DNA of 64,000 bases, taken from Symbiodinium kawagutii (Eukaryota; Sar; Dinophyceae; Suessiales; Symbiodiniaceae). Location of the stretch: assembly GCA_009767595.1 (NCBI GenBank), contig VSDK01001858.1:98845-162844 (forward strand), given 5' to 3'. Each line of letters starts with the position of its first letter. Position 1 is the stretch's first letter. The notes beneath the pieces were generated by a model that saw nothing but the letters and a program-made list of their open reading frames with translations, was not told the origin of the DNA and ran no database searches. Positions 45,918 to 59,644 of the stretch are shown in pieces. Made by a program: the position numbers and the translations under genes.

Positions 45918-47132
45918 GATTCGGCTGTTACACCGTGTCATGGTGGTGAGATTTGCCCCCTGTGGCGCACCTCAGGACACGATAATCTTCCACCTGCGTG
46001 ATCAGACAACGCGTTGCGTAGCCGGCTGTACGGGCGGCTTCCTGAACTTTGGCGTAAACTTGGAGGAAGATGAGGCCATGCAGTGATCAAATTGGTTGGT
46101 TGGCTGGTTGGTTGGTTGGATGGTTGGTTAGGCCTGGCAGTTTAGATAAAGTGGTCAAAGTGACGCAGGAAAAAGACACAGAAAGATGCACGCTTTTGGA
46201 TCGCAAGTTTTGGACAGCGTCACAATTGATTCAGATTGCTTGAAATTGGTCACAAGTTTGGTGCTGTCGCTCACTTTGCAGCAGTGGATCCAATTCATGG
46301 ACACACCTGGAAATTCCCAAGTGTGACACATGATTGGGCAGTCTGGAGGTAGCGAAGGATTTGACTAAAGTGATTGTATATGATTGTACTATTGCATCTA
46401 CTATTGAAATTGTTCATTCTCTTTGGGAGCGGCTCGTAGCAAACTACCCGGGCAGCTTTTCAATGTTTTGTATGCTGTACACACCTTTTCAGACAGGAGC
46501 AAGCAAAAACGACCGTGCCTGTATCCCGAAAATACGGGGCTTGCCAGCAAAAAGTGGGGCCTACCCTCCGTGGATAGTGGACGATTCCACAGGGATATGT
46601 TCAAAGGTTTTTCCATGACGCTCAACTTAGTTCAACAACTCTGCCAGGCTATTGTTGAAGTGACACAGTTTGAGGAGTCGCATGCTTGTGCTGCCGTTCA
46701 TTTGAATCTTGGTTGCTTTCCCAGCGGATTTTGAAGCCGGACCTGACCCGTTGGCCATGGCTATCACAAAAGCAACCTTTTTCCGAAAGACGGTGGAAAT
46801 CATTGATCCTGCTGAACTGTGGAGGAATGCTATTTGTTTTACCCAACCGAAGAGGGTTTCACGTAGATTCAGATGCTAGAGAGAGATGGCGTTTTATGTG
46901 TATGCATTACAGGGATACATGCTGAGGCATGCTGATGCATGCTGCATATTCAAAGTAATCCAATATGCATATTTTATGTGTTTTCTCTTTTGCTTTCCTT
47001 GAGAGGTGGGCAAGTCCTTGGGGCAAACAATCACGGGGCAACATATTGGCACACCTCGCAACCAGCCCATGGAAGCACTTGCTTGGGCAAAGGGCAATGT
47101 GAAATATATTGAAATGCCATTTGGCTGTGCAG
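45918..47132 (+). CDS. unidentified multi-exon gene (putative)
   Basis: Three coding-like segments. 45918-46083 follows a GGTAG acceptor, has three Cys (RFAPCGAPQ, TRCVAGCTGGFLNFG) and reaches TGA at 46084. 46725-46852 follows TTTCCCAG and includes PDPLAMAITKATFFRKTVEI. 47006-47132 follows GAGAG, includes GQTITGQHIGTPRNQPMEAL and ends at a GCAG/GTTTTG donor. Composition and splice sites support real exons, but the joined frame is not proven and no domain is recognised. Confidence 0.35.
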
Positions 47133-48000
47133 GTTTTGCAACTTGTTTATCACTGTGTGTGTGTGTGCGCGGGTGTGTGGTAGTCGTGTTCTAAGATTTT
47201 TTACCTGCTCAATGAGATGGTTTGTGCTTGGGACTTCACATCCAGAAGTGCCAAAGGTTTGGCATCACACTTTTGCTGTGCTTCGTTGTCTTGATTGGTG
47301 AGCCAAGGAAGACAACAAAGCGAGTTCTGGTCATCGAAAGGTTTAGTCATTCATCAAGGAAGATCCCAGTGAAGACTTTTGGTTGCAGAGCGTCCGTGAT
47401 ACCTGGAGGGCCATGGCATAAGATATCTAGGCTGCAGTCTTTGGGCATGAAAGGTGATAAGCCCCGCACTCAACCATGAGCCACCTCATTGGGCACCCGC
47501 TATGGAAATGGCCGCGTAAGGAGTTGACTTGTGCGTGACCCATGGTTCTCCTGGGAAATGCTATCCGGGACTCAAAGGTGGCTGGGATTCAGGGAGCACA
47601 TAGCACTTCCTAGGTGCAAAGTCATGAGCAAAGTTGCTTATTATGGGGTACATTGGGGCACACTACAACTCCCAGTTCTGGCATCAGATATGCAGCTGGG
47701 GAGCCACACTTGCTACAGCGTACGGCTTGGCTCAACATAACCTCCTTGGTCCTTGTTTCTGAGGGAATGGTCTAGCCCTCCCTAGTTTGCTTGGGAATCT
47801 AGACTCTTTTTGGGGAGGGTAAGCGGGGAGGTTTTAATCGGCCACTTCGCAGCTACGCCAGGATCATCTTGCGGCACCGGTTGGTTCTTCTTGGTGAAAT
47901 GGCTAATGTACTATAGTGCATATATTGGTGATGTATTGTGAACACTGGTGTGCCAGCTATAGCATCATTGTGATACCCATAGCACTACTGCTAATGGTAG

Positions 48001-48112
48001 TCCACCAGGCTTATAACAAATTGCGCGACGGACTTGATGAGTACCAGCTGGATTTATTCCTCCGATCGGTCCGGTCAATCTTGCGGAGACCGCCACTGCT
48101 GGTTGCAATGTG
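48001..48112 (+). CDS. unidentified short exon (putative)
   Basis: After a CCACCAG acceptor the frame reads AYNKLRDGLDEYQLDLFLRS and continues to a TGA at 48150. It is amphipathic and coding-like. No partner exon found. Confidence 0.18.
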
Positions 48113-51100
48113 GAGTTCAGGCTGTTCTGGGGGGAGCCATGGTGAGTGGTGAGCCCAAGACAGGATGGTTCGGGTCCAACCTTCCTCACCTCGACAGCTC
48201 TCCTCTGAGTTTCCAGTGGAGTCCTGGGTGGTCAAGCCAAGCCCAAGGCATTCGGTCACGGCAAATGGGGACCCAAATTCATGGAACACGTGGGCGCCTG
48301 CTTGGTAATCGTCGAATAGGTCGCTATAAATAGGTGAGAATCACATTGTTATACAAGCAGTTGCTGGCTGCAACATTTTCTGTTCTTTTGGCTTTTGCAT
48401 GTTGTACCTTGCACTGGTGGAAGTCGTCATACAACTGGGATTTAACCAACAACTACAACTATCAGAGACATGGTGGCTTCCCACGGTTCCAGGATGTCTC
48501 TGGTATAATCTATGTATTTCTTGGGCGTCCCCTTGCCAGGCTCCAAAATTTTACGCCAGTCAGGAGCATTTTCAGGAGCCCCGCAAATGAGCAGATTCGG
48601 GAGCTCCTCTTCGAGAACAGGCTACTCGTAGGGACACGGTGTCAGAGGTGCCGCTGCCGGGCAGACGGACTGGGTGCCAGTTTGGTTATAGTAGAGAATA
48701 GCATGTGTTTTTTATCTACATGCACATGCATGTATGAGTTTTGAATTTTAGTGTCTTCAACTTACATTGGCTCCTTCGACTGCCTGGAGGATGGGGCATT
48801 GTTCCAACCGATGTTCAGAATCTTCATCACCCAGCAGAACCAACTTCCAACCATCCTCGTTGGCAATGCTCAATTCATGGGCGCCTGCATTGAATGTTTG
48901 CGTTTGATCCTTTCAAGATGAAAAATCGATCACCACCACAGCCAAAGCTTGCACTTAACGATTTCGACCCATCGTTGTTGAGGAGATCATGAACTTAAGA
49001 GGCTGCTTGTCCTTGTGCCCAAACATGGGTGTACGCTGAAAGCACGGAAAGAAAATCACGTTTCGTAGGGATAGTGCCCAATTGTGAGGCATGCATTTTG
49101 TTGGACAGAATCAGTTAAGCTGGACTGAATGTCGATGATGGTGTTGCACATCATGCATAATTAATTGAATTGCAGAACTTTGGTGATTTTTTGGTCGACT
49201 CATTCTGGATCAACAGCTTCAGGTTGACAGAATGGTTTGATCAAAACTTGAGCCACTGTTGCTTGAAATCATTTTACATGAATATATGTATATATATATG
49301 TGTGTGTGTACTTATTTATTTATATATATATATGCATTTGTTTTTTCATATTCATATTTATATTTATCTGTGCTTCCAAAGGACACGATGAAAATTACCA
49401 TACATTTATACATGTATACTATCTATATATTTATATATTTATATATATATATATATGTATTTATTTATTTATTTATTTTAATGTACAAATTCATTGGTTT
49501 TTTAATCTATGTATTATATACTGTTACGTGTTTTTTCTGTTGTATTTTTTTTGTTTTAAAATGTAAATTGTGGTTTTAAGCTTTTGATATGTATGATTTG
49601 CACATTTGTTTGATCAACTCGTATGAACTCTTCCTCATGGATCTGCTGAGAGGCTCTATCCGAACTACATCAAGCGACATGAAAAGCGCCAGAGGCGGTC
49701 CAGCGGGGCAGCAAGAAATCACTTACCTAGGCCTAGACGGTGAAGAGCTATGAGCAGTGTCAGATATCGAATGGTTGGCGTATGTTGGTCTATAGTGTCC
49801 ACTATACCTATGCGGGTGGTAAAGATGGAAGGCGTTGAACTCACAGGGTCAGTGATGCTTGGTTTGTGGCTATGAACAACCAACAGGTATCCCAGGGAAG
49901 ATTCCAGAAATGTCAGTACTATGTATACTATCGCAAGTTCCTTAGTACACCACGTTTATGATTTTTGGTGAAAGACAAGCTGTGGCGGAATTTCAGTCGG
50001 TTTCTTGCCATGGATCATCCATTGCTGAGGTGCTTTCATTGTGGACAAGGGACAACAACATCAAATAGATGGCAGCAACACCCGGCTGACCAAGAGCCGG
50101 CAAAATATGATATGTTTGATCTTCTTTGATCAATAATTTGATATAACTTGGAAGAATACACTTGTTTCGTTTTCATCGTTGCGCATTGAAGGCAGAAATA
50201 AAATAAATGAGGGGTATACGCGACATCAGATGGAAGCAACCAAAGAGAGAAAAAGCAGTTTCAGCAATAGGAAAGGAAGTTCCTGCCAGTTGTGACCACG
50301 GCAATTGAGCCTTCGTCGGAAACGACTGTGGGAAGTCGCTGTTTGGTTAGCCGCTCAATTGATGTTGATCGGAAAGCATGACCTGATCAACCCCGAATGC
50401 GAATCTTTAACGTGCCCCTTCATCAGAAATGATCAGCTCCTCCTAACATTGAACGGCTGCTATTTCAAATTAGCTTAACCCGTCAGTCACTACAAAGTTC
50501 ACAAGAGGGGAGCCTTCAACTCAGGCCAAGGGGAGGCCAAATTCCTCCAAAAGCCAATTTGCTTGTAGAGTTTCATGCATCATCGCAGACTCTAAGCAAG
50601 ACATCACCTATACGAATGGAAAAATCCTGGCCCTTTGCACTGATCTGAATTGCTGTGTGCAGGAGAAATGCCGCCTCCAAACATGTCCGCGAGTGATGTG
50701 TTTCCGCCATTTTTTACTTTCAGCATAGAATGCGGTGCCTTGAGGCCACTAGGGTGACCTCCATTGACAGTCATGTATTATCTGTATTTCTCTTATACTA
50801 GGGTCTGATGACATAGGAATAGTGGCCTCCAGTGACATAGGTTTGTGTCCTTAAGTCCTATCTCATCATCCACGAAATCACCACCAACTCGCAACCACAC
50901 CACTCAAGATACCACATGACACAGGACTAAAGCTCCAAATGCCATCTCCAGATCCCAAAGGGCAACCAAGATTAGAAAAACAAAAAACAAAAGCTCTGCA
51001 AAACACAGCCAAGCGCTGTTCCCAAAGCCTGTGACTTTGGCGATGATGAGCCGACGGCTTCTGCAGTGATTCAATTGGCTTAATAAGCGTTACCCAACAG

Positions 51101-53428
51101 AGCAGGGTGATCTACAAAATTTCGATTTGGCAGCACGTCCCTGATGACATAGGCCAGAACTGGCAAAGGTGACTTTGTTGATGACATAGGTTTTGCTTAC
51201 ATGGGGTATGTTTACTAAGTGCTATGTGATTAGCCCCGAGTATATATATATATATACATTTATACATTTATACATATATACATATATACATATATATTTA
51301 TATACTTACAATATGTATATAGTCATTGAGATGCGTAGGGTATAAGACTGTAAGTTATCAGGATCATCAACCAGTCTGTGACTTGCGGGCACCACATTGT
51401 AGCGACAGTGCTCGAGAAATGAGCCAAAGTCGAAGAATCGCATTTAATGCCGAACCGACATGCGACCCAGCGACACAGCCTGGAGTGATCAGGGCTCAAG
51501 TCGTATCAACCATTTTGATCGGTGACACTGAACATAGAATCATCTCATCGCATCATGATGTGTTTTTACAAATCTAAAGAAGGAAAGAGTAAGGAAAGAA
51601 CACATCCTTTAGATGTGTTCTAAAGAAAGAATGATATGTCCTTCCAGCGACCCGGAGATCCTCCTGGAAGCGAGGACAGGATTTGTAATGCTGGATCTGT
51701 GAATTCGATTCACGCCGTCGGCGTGGGAATCGCAGCTCATTAGGCCTGCACTAAAACAAAAAGAACCAAGGGGGGGAACAGGGAGCAACATATCCAATAA
51801 GTGAAATGAAGCTGGAAAATCTGCGCGAATTCATCGCTTTCGCAGGCAGTTGCACCATCCAGACGATTGGGTTTGCGCCATTTGGGATGTATGTAGCAAG
51901 CATTTGCAAGACGCGAAGGCGGTAAGGGATTACTGTAGTTTTTGATAACTTTCAGTGCTGAGAAGGTCTTTGCAAATGGTTGAGGGTAGTGGAACAACTG
52001 TCATCAAGTATATAACTCGTTGCAGCCATCCCACAAAAGTTACAGTAGATAGCACTGGACTTGTTCCGCTAAAACTCGGTGGCTACCGTGTAGCAGTAAG
52101 AAACTACGATATTTGCTGGGGCCTGGGAATATGGTCGAGGACGGCACCGTCTCATACAAGCTGTTTTTTCATTTTTTACTGCGATTCTATGCTGATGTGG
52201 GATTTAGTACTTCACATTTGCTTGTGAAAATGGATGTAGTACATCCTCGTACTGAAATGTGGGGGGCCCTTTCACACAATATTTGTATATGTATATATAT
52301 ATATATATGTATGTATTTATTTCGTAGTTGATATATCAATGAATTACCAGTATATTTATTTATATATGCGCCACCGTAAATCCTTTTTGTCATTACAGAT
52401 CTGCGTGCTTGTCATGTCTATCGACATAATGTGTTTGTAATGTTTACTTAGTATGCATTTGCCGTACTGTATTGCTTTGTGCACATGTGTTTTCAGAATA
52501 GTATGCCGAAGTACGCCTCATGTGATATTATTTACTGAATTTTGGATAGCTACGGTGATTCATTATTTGTTGTTTTCACACATCCGAGCTAGTTACAATG
52601 AACTCTATTTGCAGCTCAATCATGCAATCATTGATCGTGGCTAGTGAACCGTACCCATCGTTAGAAACATTTGATGTCGTTATTTCATGCAAAACCTGTT
52701 ATCCATAAAGTCCTCATTTAAGCCCGTACCCTTTGATTTAGATGTACACCGGTGGCTTTTGGAGGGTGCACAACCATCAAAATTGACGATGCCATCTTAT
52801 GCCGATCTTGTTGCACGCTTGGACTTTCTTGAAAGCACAAAGTAGGGTAAGTAGGCCTCCCCCCTCAATCCCTCAGATAAACAGGTTCCACCGCTAAACC
52901 AGAGTTCCTGAGGGGATGTGCTCATATTGGGGAGGCACATTTACCTGCCATTCATGGCCATAGTATTGACAGTGATGAACATCGTCCCACTACTATTCCA
53001 CCTTTTTAAAACATGTTTTTCTCGATCTAACAACGCAAGATCACCATATAGAGAAACCCTGGGAACCAGCAACAACTCGTGGATGATCCATTGCAATATT
53101 GCCAGAGGGTAGCCATGACAAATCGATGAGCCTACCAGGAACCAATCGTCCATGACCACCATCACAGGGCCCCATGAGGGGTCGCCTAGGCCGGTGACAT
53201 CATGGAAGATTGGTGGCAGCTCATGGCTCCCGACTCCACGGAGGCGACGAGTAACAGTTGTAAAGGTCAGTAGGTGCTGGGTTCAAACCATGGGAAGTTC
53301 TATGGGAATTTCTATGGTTAGATTTGTGGTGAACTAGGGATAAGCAACAAGATCAAATAGCCGGTTCGTGGGTTTTATTTCGCTTGAAGCCATATATAGA
53401 GGCTAATACCAACAATAAGGGTTAACTA

Positions 53429-53532
53429 CTGATTGATGGTTTGATTTGATTTTTGTTTTGTTTCCCCTAGCAGATACTAGAAAATGGTTCGTTGACAAGC
53501 ATATTGTTCATAGGGGTGGAAAACACCAACAG
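53429..53532. repeat. introner-like terminal-inverted-repeat element, copy A5
   Basis: It starts CTGATTGATGGTTTGATTTG and ends AAAACACCAACAG. The core has GTTTTGTTTCCCCTAG, AATGGTTCGTTGAC, CATATTGTTCATAGGGG. Confidence 0.6.
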
Positions 53533-53683
53533 ATAGTAATAGTTGATAGCAGCACTTAGTTGTGACACCTGGTTGATACTGATCGTTGTTTCAACTCGTT
53601 GATCGAAACTATCAGTGACCCTTAGGAATTGGCATTTGTTTGATAACTGATGTAACTACCTGATAATCAGGTGTAGCTGCTAC

Positions 53684-53905
53684 TTGGTTAATTCTGATAG
53701 CTGTTACTTGGTTGAGACTGAGAGTTGTTACTTGGTTGAGACTCATAGTTGTTACTTGGTTGAAACTGATAGTTGTTGCTTGGTAGAGACTGATCGTTGT
53801 TACTTGGTTGAGACTGGGAGTTGCTACTTGGTTGAGACTGATAGTTGTTACTTGATAGCTGTTACTTGGTTAAGACAGAGCGTTGTTACTTGGTTGAACA
53901 GAAAC
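53684..53905. repeat. 24-bp minisatellite (GTTACTTGGTTGAGACTGATAGTT)
   Basis: About nine units with substitutions and one truncated unit. The unit is eight codons, so one plus-strand frame gives a (D/E)-x-CYLVET repeat. I treat the ORF as a by-product. Confidence 0.9.
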
Positions 53906-54054
53906 AGTTGATAGCAACCGTAATTGCAAAACTGGTTGGTGACTCATTGACAGGCTCGGTTGGTACTCACAGTAAGTAACAGTTGGTTTTGCATGTCCGT
54001 GAGTACCAGCCATTACTCACCAGGGCCACATTTGTCAACTCTGGTCACCAATTT

Positions 54055-54143
54055 CTGGCTGTTTTTCTAACATGTTTTTCCCTGGAATTTGGGATGCTTG
54101 GTTGAGCGGAATATTTTTCACAGGGGTTGAAACCACCAACCGG
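54055..54143. repeat. introner-like terminal-inverted-repeat element, copy A6
   Basis: It starts CTGGCTGTTTTTC and ends TTGAAACCACCAACCGG. The core TGCTTGGTTGAGC and ATATTTTTCACAGGGG matches A1 and A4. Shorter than the others (89 bp). Confidence 0.6.
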
Positions 54144-54867
54144 AGTAGATCTCAATGGATTTCAATCAAAGCAACTTTCCATATCTACTATGACTATTAT
54201 TAATGTTTTTTAGTGGTGTTTACTTGGAAAAGACATACAACTGATCAAACCAATGGTATTGGAGAGAGAGAGAGAGGGAATGATGTGATAAGTGTAGATT
54301 ATTGTGATTGAATCGTGTTGACACGTGTGTTGGATCTTATGATGTTTTTTTATGATTGATACCGTTGATGTTTTGTTTGGGATATATTGAATAAGTAGTG
54401 TTGAGACAATTGGTGGCTTTACTACTCAGTACCCAGGAATAGTACCCAAACAACATCGTAATGATCTGTATATTTCGATCAGTTGTGAGGGGGCACTATT
54501 ATTTTACCCACGGGCAGTGTCTAGTGATGTTTGGATGATTGTCGGTTACTTTCTGGATATCATGGCCAGTGTTGACTCAGACGGCACGACTACCGATTCT
54601 GACTCACTCATACATTGGGTTGAAGTCAAGATTGCCAGCCTAATACTAGGCGACCATCTCTTTTGCCTACAGGGTGGCTGACTGGGATGACTGCTCGATC
54701 ACAGGCAACAGATGTTGCGACAGTGTGAGAAAAAATGTGAAAGACTCATTGGCCCACATTGGCATCATCCTTGATCATTTCCTAGATGCTTAGGTGGAAA
54801 TGGAGAGGAAATTCATGAAACAACAAGAAGGCAAGAAGAGGCAAGAAGCCAAGGAGGAAAATAACAA

Positions 54868-54959
54868 GAATTCAACAACCTGGGGCGAGAAAGTGCGTGG
54901 AAGAAACAGTGGATCCGCATAGATGGCGAGGCCCTTTGGGAAGCCAAGCTGTGCCGCAG
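54868..54959 (+). CDS. unidentified exon with GT donor (putative)
   Basis: The frame EFNNLGRESAWKKQWIRIDG continues to GEALWEAKLCR and stops at a strong CGCAG/GTGAGC donor at 54960. A second frame is also open here, so the call is tentative. Confidence 0.22.
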
Positions 54960-55408
54960 GTGAGCCTTGCTCAGTGGACAGACGCCTGTAGGACAGGGGA
55001 TGCTTTAGCGGGATGGTGGATGTTAGTGGTGGAGTGGGTGACGATCATTTAGAGATGGTTTTATCGTCGTTATTGGTGGCTGTTGATGAATCGCAGTGGC
55101 TTTAAATGTTCTGTTCTACGGTTGGTTGATGAAAGCAGCTTCCTTTGCATTGCTTGGTGGAGCAATGGCTACTGATTCATATGACTTGCACTGGTTAGTA
55201 GTAGCCAATCATTGTCATTGCAAACTAAATCGAATTAAAATCATGCGTTGGGACTGGTCAGTAATGGTTAACCATGATACTATCATCCCTACCATCTAAA
55301 TTTCCTTTTGACCAATACCATTCATGATAGCCATGAGTAGGGTAAACCGTGGGAACCCTCGCAAAAAAAATAGCCATAAGTAGCCGCCTGTTCGCTTACC
55401 GGGCGATG

Positions 55409-55411
<3 letters not shown>

Positions 55412-55451
<40 letters not shown>
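55412..55451. repeat. GA microsatellite
   Basis: A GA run with one GC interruption. Confidence 0.95.
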
Positions 55452-55452
<1 letters not shown>

Positions 55453-56446
55453 TACGAGCGGCCGAGCTGGATTTCGATCTTCCCGATCGCTCTGCTCGGG
55501 TGCCCGGCCAGTCCTTCATGAGTAACCAACGTAAATCCCGCTTCGAATAGGAATGTAAGTATATATCTATATATGCATATATATATATAGATATGTTAAA
55601 TTATGTCAATAACCAATGAATATTAACCAATTCAATATGAAAATGTCAGTGCAAGTATATTTATTGGTTATTCAGTCACAAATGTTTAAATCTATGTGCA
55701 TAACCTATGAAAAACGCTCGGTAAGAGAAGTAAGGAAAATAACTTCCGTGCTCATGGTTTACCAACGGAGGCCCAAGCACTTGTGCCATTTTAGGGATCC
55801 AGGGGATTCAGAAAATAGATTTGTAGAATTTTTGTCGCTGCTAATGGGTGCACAATGAATGACCATCCGTAAGAGGAGTGATCGTTTTTCCCTATGTTTA
55901 TCCAGTTGGTCACTCCATGAATACTGTTGAATCGATTCTGTATTCTCTACACTAGGGGCGTGAGATACCCATCGCGTACGTCACCACACATGTTTGAAGT
56001 GATTGGCCTGCAAACATTGATGGTTTAGTCTTGTGGCTTTTCTATGCTTATAAGTATTAGGTGGCCAGTGTGAAGGAAATAAGAATCCATAGTTAGCAAA
56101 AGGGCAGTCTGCAAAACCTGCACGAATGGTTGATCAATCTTGATCAGTTGATCATTACCAGCAGGCCTTCTGCTATTACTTGTTGATCGGACATATCATC
56201 ACCCATGATCAGAATTCTCGGGTTGCAACTAGCAAGTCGGAGCCAGTGGGATCGAAGATCGAAGCACTTGAAGTCACCAGACGGCTGGTGACCGGAAGCT
56301 GATGCATCGGAGCGCGCTTGGGCGCTCAGGAGCCTGGGCTACCATGGAAATTCGGCATTGACTTATCAGCTCCTCGAAGAGGACGGCCAGGATGAGCTAT
56401 GAGAAGCGCGGCTGTATCCACTGATGTTTGAGAAGACAGTAATGGC

Positions 56447-56488
56447 TAGATATGGCTAGATATGGTTAGATATGGTTAGATATGGTTA
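56447..56488. repeat. 10-bp tandem repeat (TAGATATGGT)
   Basis: About four to five units, the first with C for T. Confidence 0.85.
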
Positions 56489-56709
56489 GTAAGTTAGTGA
56501 CCAGTAACTAAAACTAATTAATTAAGCATTACTGGTCATCAACTATGAGAACAGATTAGAAGGATATACAAAAGCGGGCTGGATATTGGTGCGCAGGGTT
56601 TAGCAGCATGGCGCCATGACAAGCACAGAGAACACCATTGCAGGGGTCTCGTATTTAGTTTCGTTGCTGGTTTAGCCGCATGTGTTTTATCCACTCATGA
56701 TTTGCCTCG

Positions 56710-56880
56710 AATGTAATATATATAATATAAATTAATTTATATATATATATATATTAAATTTACATATACATATACGTTTATGTATTTGTTATTTTTTACC
56801 TATATATATTTATATGCATATACATCTATGTTTTTTTTATGTATATATTTTACATATATATATATATATATATGTATATC
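56710..56880. repeat. AT-rich TA tract
   Basis: Interrupted TA repeats; the ORFs here are Ile/Tyr artefacts. Confidence 0.85.
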
Positions 56881-59139
56881 AAAATATTGATACTTTTACA
56901 TGTCTATATATCAGGCTTGCCAATATAATATACTGTGGATCAGTTGTGGCTAATTGTCATCCAATCTTGTCCATTGACCAACCCTTCCCCACCTATGGCA
57001 CCCTACCAGCGGAATCGCCGGTTGGGGAGGGTCAGCCATCTTGGTGTACTTGCACCAAGATTTGCCAGGTGCCCGGGAAGTTACCCCCATATTCCAATGT
57101 TTTCTCATTGAGTTGCCTCCACCGCTTGCTGTGCAGGACGGCAATTCAATTTCGTGGACTGATTTTAAGCAACTATCGCGCTTCAAGTGACAATTTTGTC
57201 AAGCGTGGAAAGCGATGAAAAAAGTTGATGCCTTCGTTGTGTTCACTCTAAATGCATTATAGGTATTGATTATTGATCAGCTGTAAATAAACCACCAGTT
57301 TGGGGAGGCAAATCACCACCTATCGATGGTGCAATGGGAGGAATCTGGATCTCCCATTGAAATCCTTCAGGTTTTAACAAGCTGCCAAATCAAAAGGGAG
57401 GGACAGTGATACTCGAAACCATCCGACAGGTGTTGATAGAAGCAAAAGTCGCCGGTCAAGAGCTATCGAAGTCAGTGGCTCGACTCAGGGCTGAATATTA
57501 AAGTGCATTCCAGGCAATGGGTCTGGCATGTTAAAGGGAGGCAGCCTGCACTTGTTCTGCCCACAACCCCTTGCAGGTTTGCATATTTTTTGATGGTTGC
57601 CTGCCACATGGGGTCGAGAGATGACAGTCCTCAGGTTTCATGAGATCGTGGGGTGCAGTCCATCATGTGGTTATTCTTTGCGGGGGCCCGGTAGTAAGAA
57701 GACAATCATTGAGAAACTCTATGTTAGATAAGACGAGGCCTTTCCCCATGAAAACATGAATCATCATACGTGCAGCACTATCAGCCATGGCTGAATCATG
57801 AATCCGTCAATGGTGAATCAATGATTCATAGTAAATATTTTTCAAGAATCATCAATCAACCCTTTGCACCATTGACCAATGAGCTCATGAAGGTTTAATC
57901 CACCTGAACCTTGGACCATGCAGAGATACCTGATTTACATGACATAGATTAGCAGGTCCTGCTGCTCAACCATCCACCACCCCAGGTTCCAACGCTTCTT
58001 TAGTTGTTTTTAGTTTCCATTTTACCACTCAATGGATGACAAACTATAGCCGTGATCATATCAGACTGCACGAATCCTAGATTTTTCCGCAGTTGATTTC
58101 CTGTTCAGCAAGCGAAACGCGCGGAGCGGGTCATCGCGTTTCCGAGCGATGAGGCCTGACTGGTGCGATAGCTATTTCGGAATCGAAGGAATTTATGAAA
58201 AAATCACGGGGAAAGAACATAGCGAAGGAGGAAGGAAAAAGAGAAAGAGACCCAAAGACTTGAGAGACTAGCTACTAACTATGACTAACTACTACTAGGC
58301 ATCCTGGACGAATTAGAGAGAGATACACTTTGATGAAGGCAGAAACATCGAGCCGAACCTAAACATTATCGTCCCAAAGCATCAGCCATTGCTCAATGAT
58401 ATTGATTCTCAGTGGACTTGTGCAGACCATCTAGAAGTTTTAAAACTTTTGATGCAATTCGTATGTGAACTTCAATATTTGTATTTACACACACAGATAT
58501 ATATATATATATATATGTATATATAGATATATCAATTATGCATCTATATCTATATGTGTGTTTAACTTTTCTTGGCATGAACCCCCAAGAGATTGATGGG
58601 CCTCAGAATTGGTCTCCATTCAGAGATCCAGCCACCACCCAAGGTGAATTACCAGCAACTGGTGATAGCTGGTGATTCAGCATATCGAAGGTACATTCTT
58701 TGCTGGATCTACCAGCTTTGATGTAGTAATTTGCCGAATCTACCACTAAATTTATGGTTTTTTGTTTCTTTCCTTTCGCCTATCTCAGCATTGCTGCCTG
58801 TCCATCACAAATCGTGGTACTTGTACGGCCTTGGCATTCCTTTGCTGCGAATGTCCTATCAAGTGTGATCCACAAGTTGTGAGGTATTTTTCAAGGGCAT
58901 GAATGCCCGGCCGGTTTTCTGGAAAGGATCCTATTGGGTTTTGTGTTTCAGACTGGCACAAGTCGAAAGAACCCAACTGCTACCCCTCTGAAATGAACCG
59001 TGTTGGCTTCCACTCGCAACTGTCTCAAGACCTGGGTAACTCAGAAAGGTTTAAGCTGTGTGGTATTTCAAGCGCGCTCTTTCCGACTACTTGGAAGAGC
59101 ACAATTCGCAATTGCATGACTAAAAGTCAACCATGTTTT

Positions 59140-59400
59140 GTTTACACCTATACATATTTATATATACATATGTATGTATATATATATATGTGTGTGTATG
59201 TATGTATGGATATATATATATATATATTTATTTATTTATTTATTTATTTTTATGAGTATAAATTTATATATATATATATATATGTATGTATATATATATA
59301 TATGTATGTGTATATATTTCTATTTACATATGTATGATATTTCTATATTCTAAATGCATGTATGTATATGTGCGTATGCACTTAAATATATACAGAGAAA
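59140..59400. repeat. TA/TATG tract upstream of the ThrE-like gene
   Basis: Blocks of TATATA, TATG and TTTA with Tyr/Ile ORF artefacts. It ends about 70 bp before the ATG at 59471. A weak coding-like tract (58903-59050) lies just upstream. Confidence 0.85.
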
Positions 59401-59644
59401 TCTTGAAGAGTCCGTTTTTTCTGTTTGGCAGAGCAGTCACCGTGACACTGACCATGCTTCGACCCACAGCATGGGAGTCACTGTCTCCAAGGCAACCGCG
59501 GAGCCAAGGCTGGACGGGAGGGTGTGCGGCAGGACACTTAGAGCTGCGTGTGGAGAGTTCCTTCCACTGAGTGCCGCATGGCTATGGGCTATGGGTCAAT
59601 ATCAGCCAAAGAATGGTTAATGATAGGGGGAGCAGGGGTACAGG

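Larger units (their letters stand above)
48120..58890. other. long gene-poor stretch with AT repeats
   Basis: No firm gene. TA/TG-rich tracts lie at 49280-49500, 51241-51310, 52285-52330, 55560-55610, 56710-56880 and 58495-58530. Words ATGATCAA, AACCAT and ACCAGC are frequent. Dispersed elements and minisatellites in it are listed separately. A weak coding-like tract at 53160-53270 ends at a GT but has no support. Confidence 0.3.

Noticed and set aside
49259..49579. Hydrophobic Tyr/Ile-rich ORFs that look like membrane proteins
   Set aside because: They are translations of TA/TATTTA repeats; the same artefact occurs at 56814-57000 and 59138-59350.
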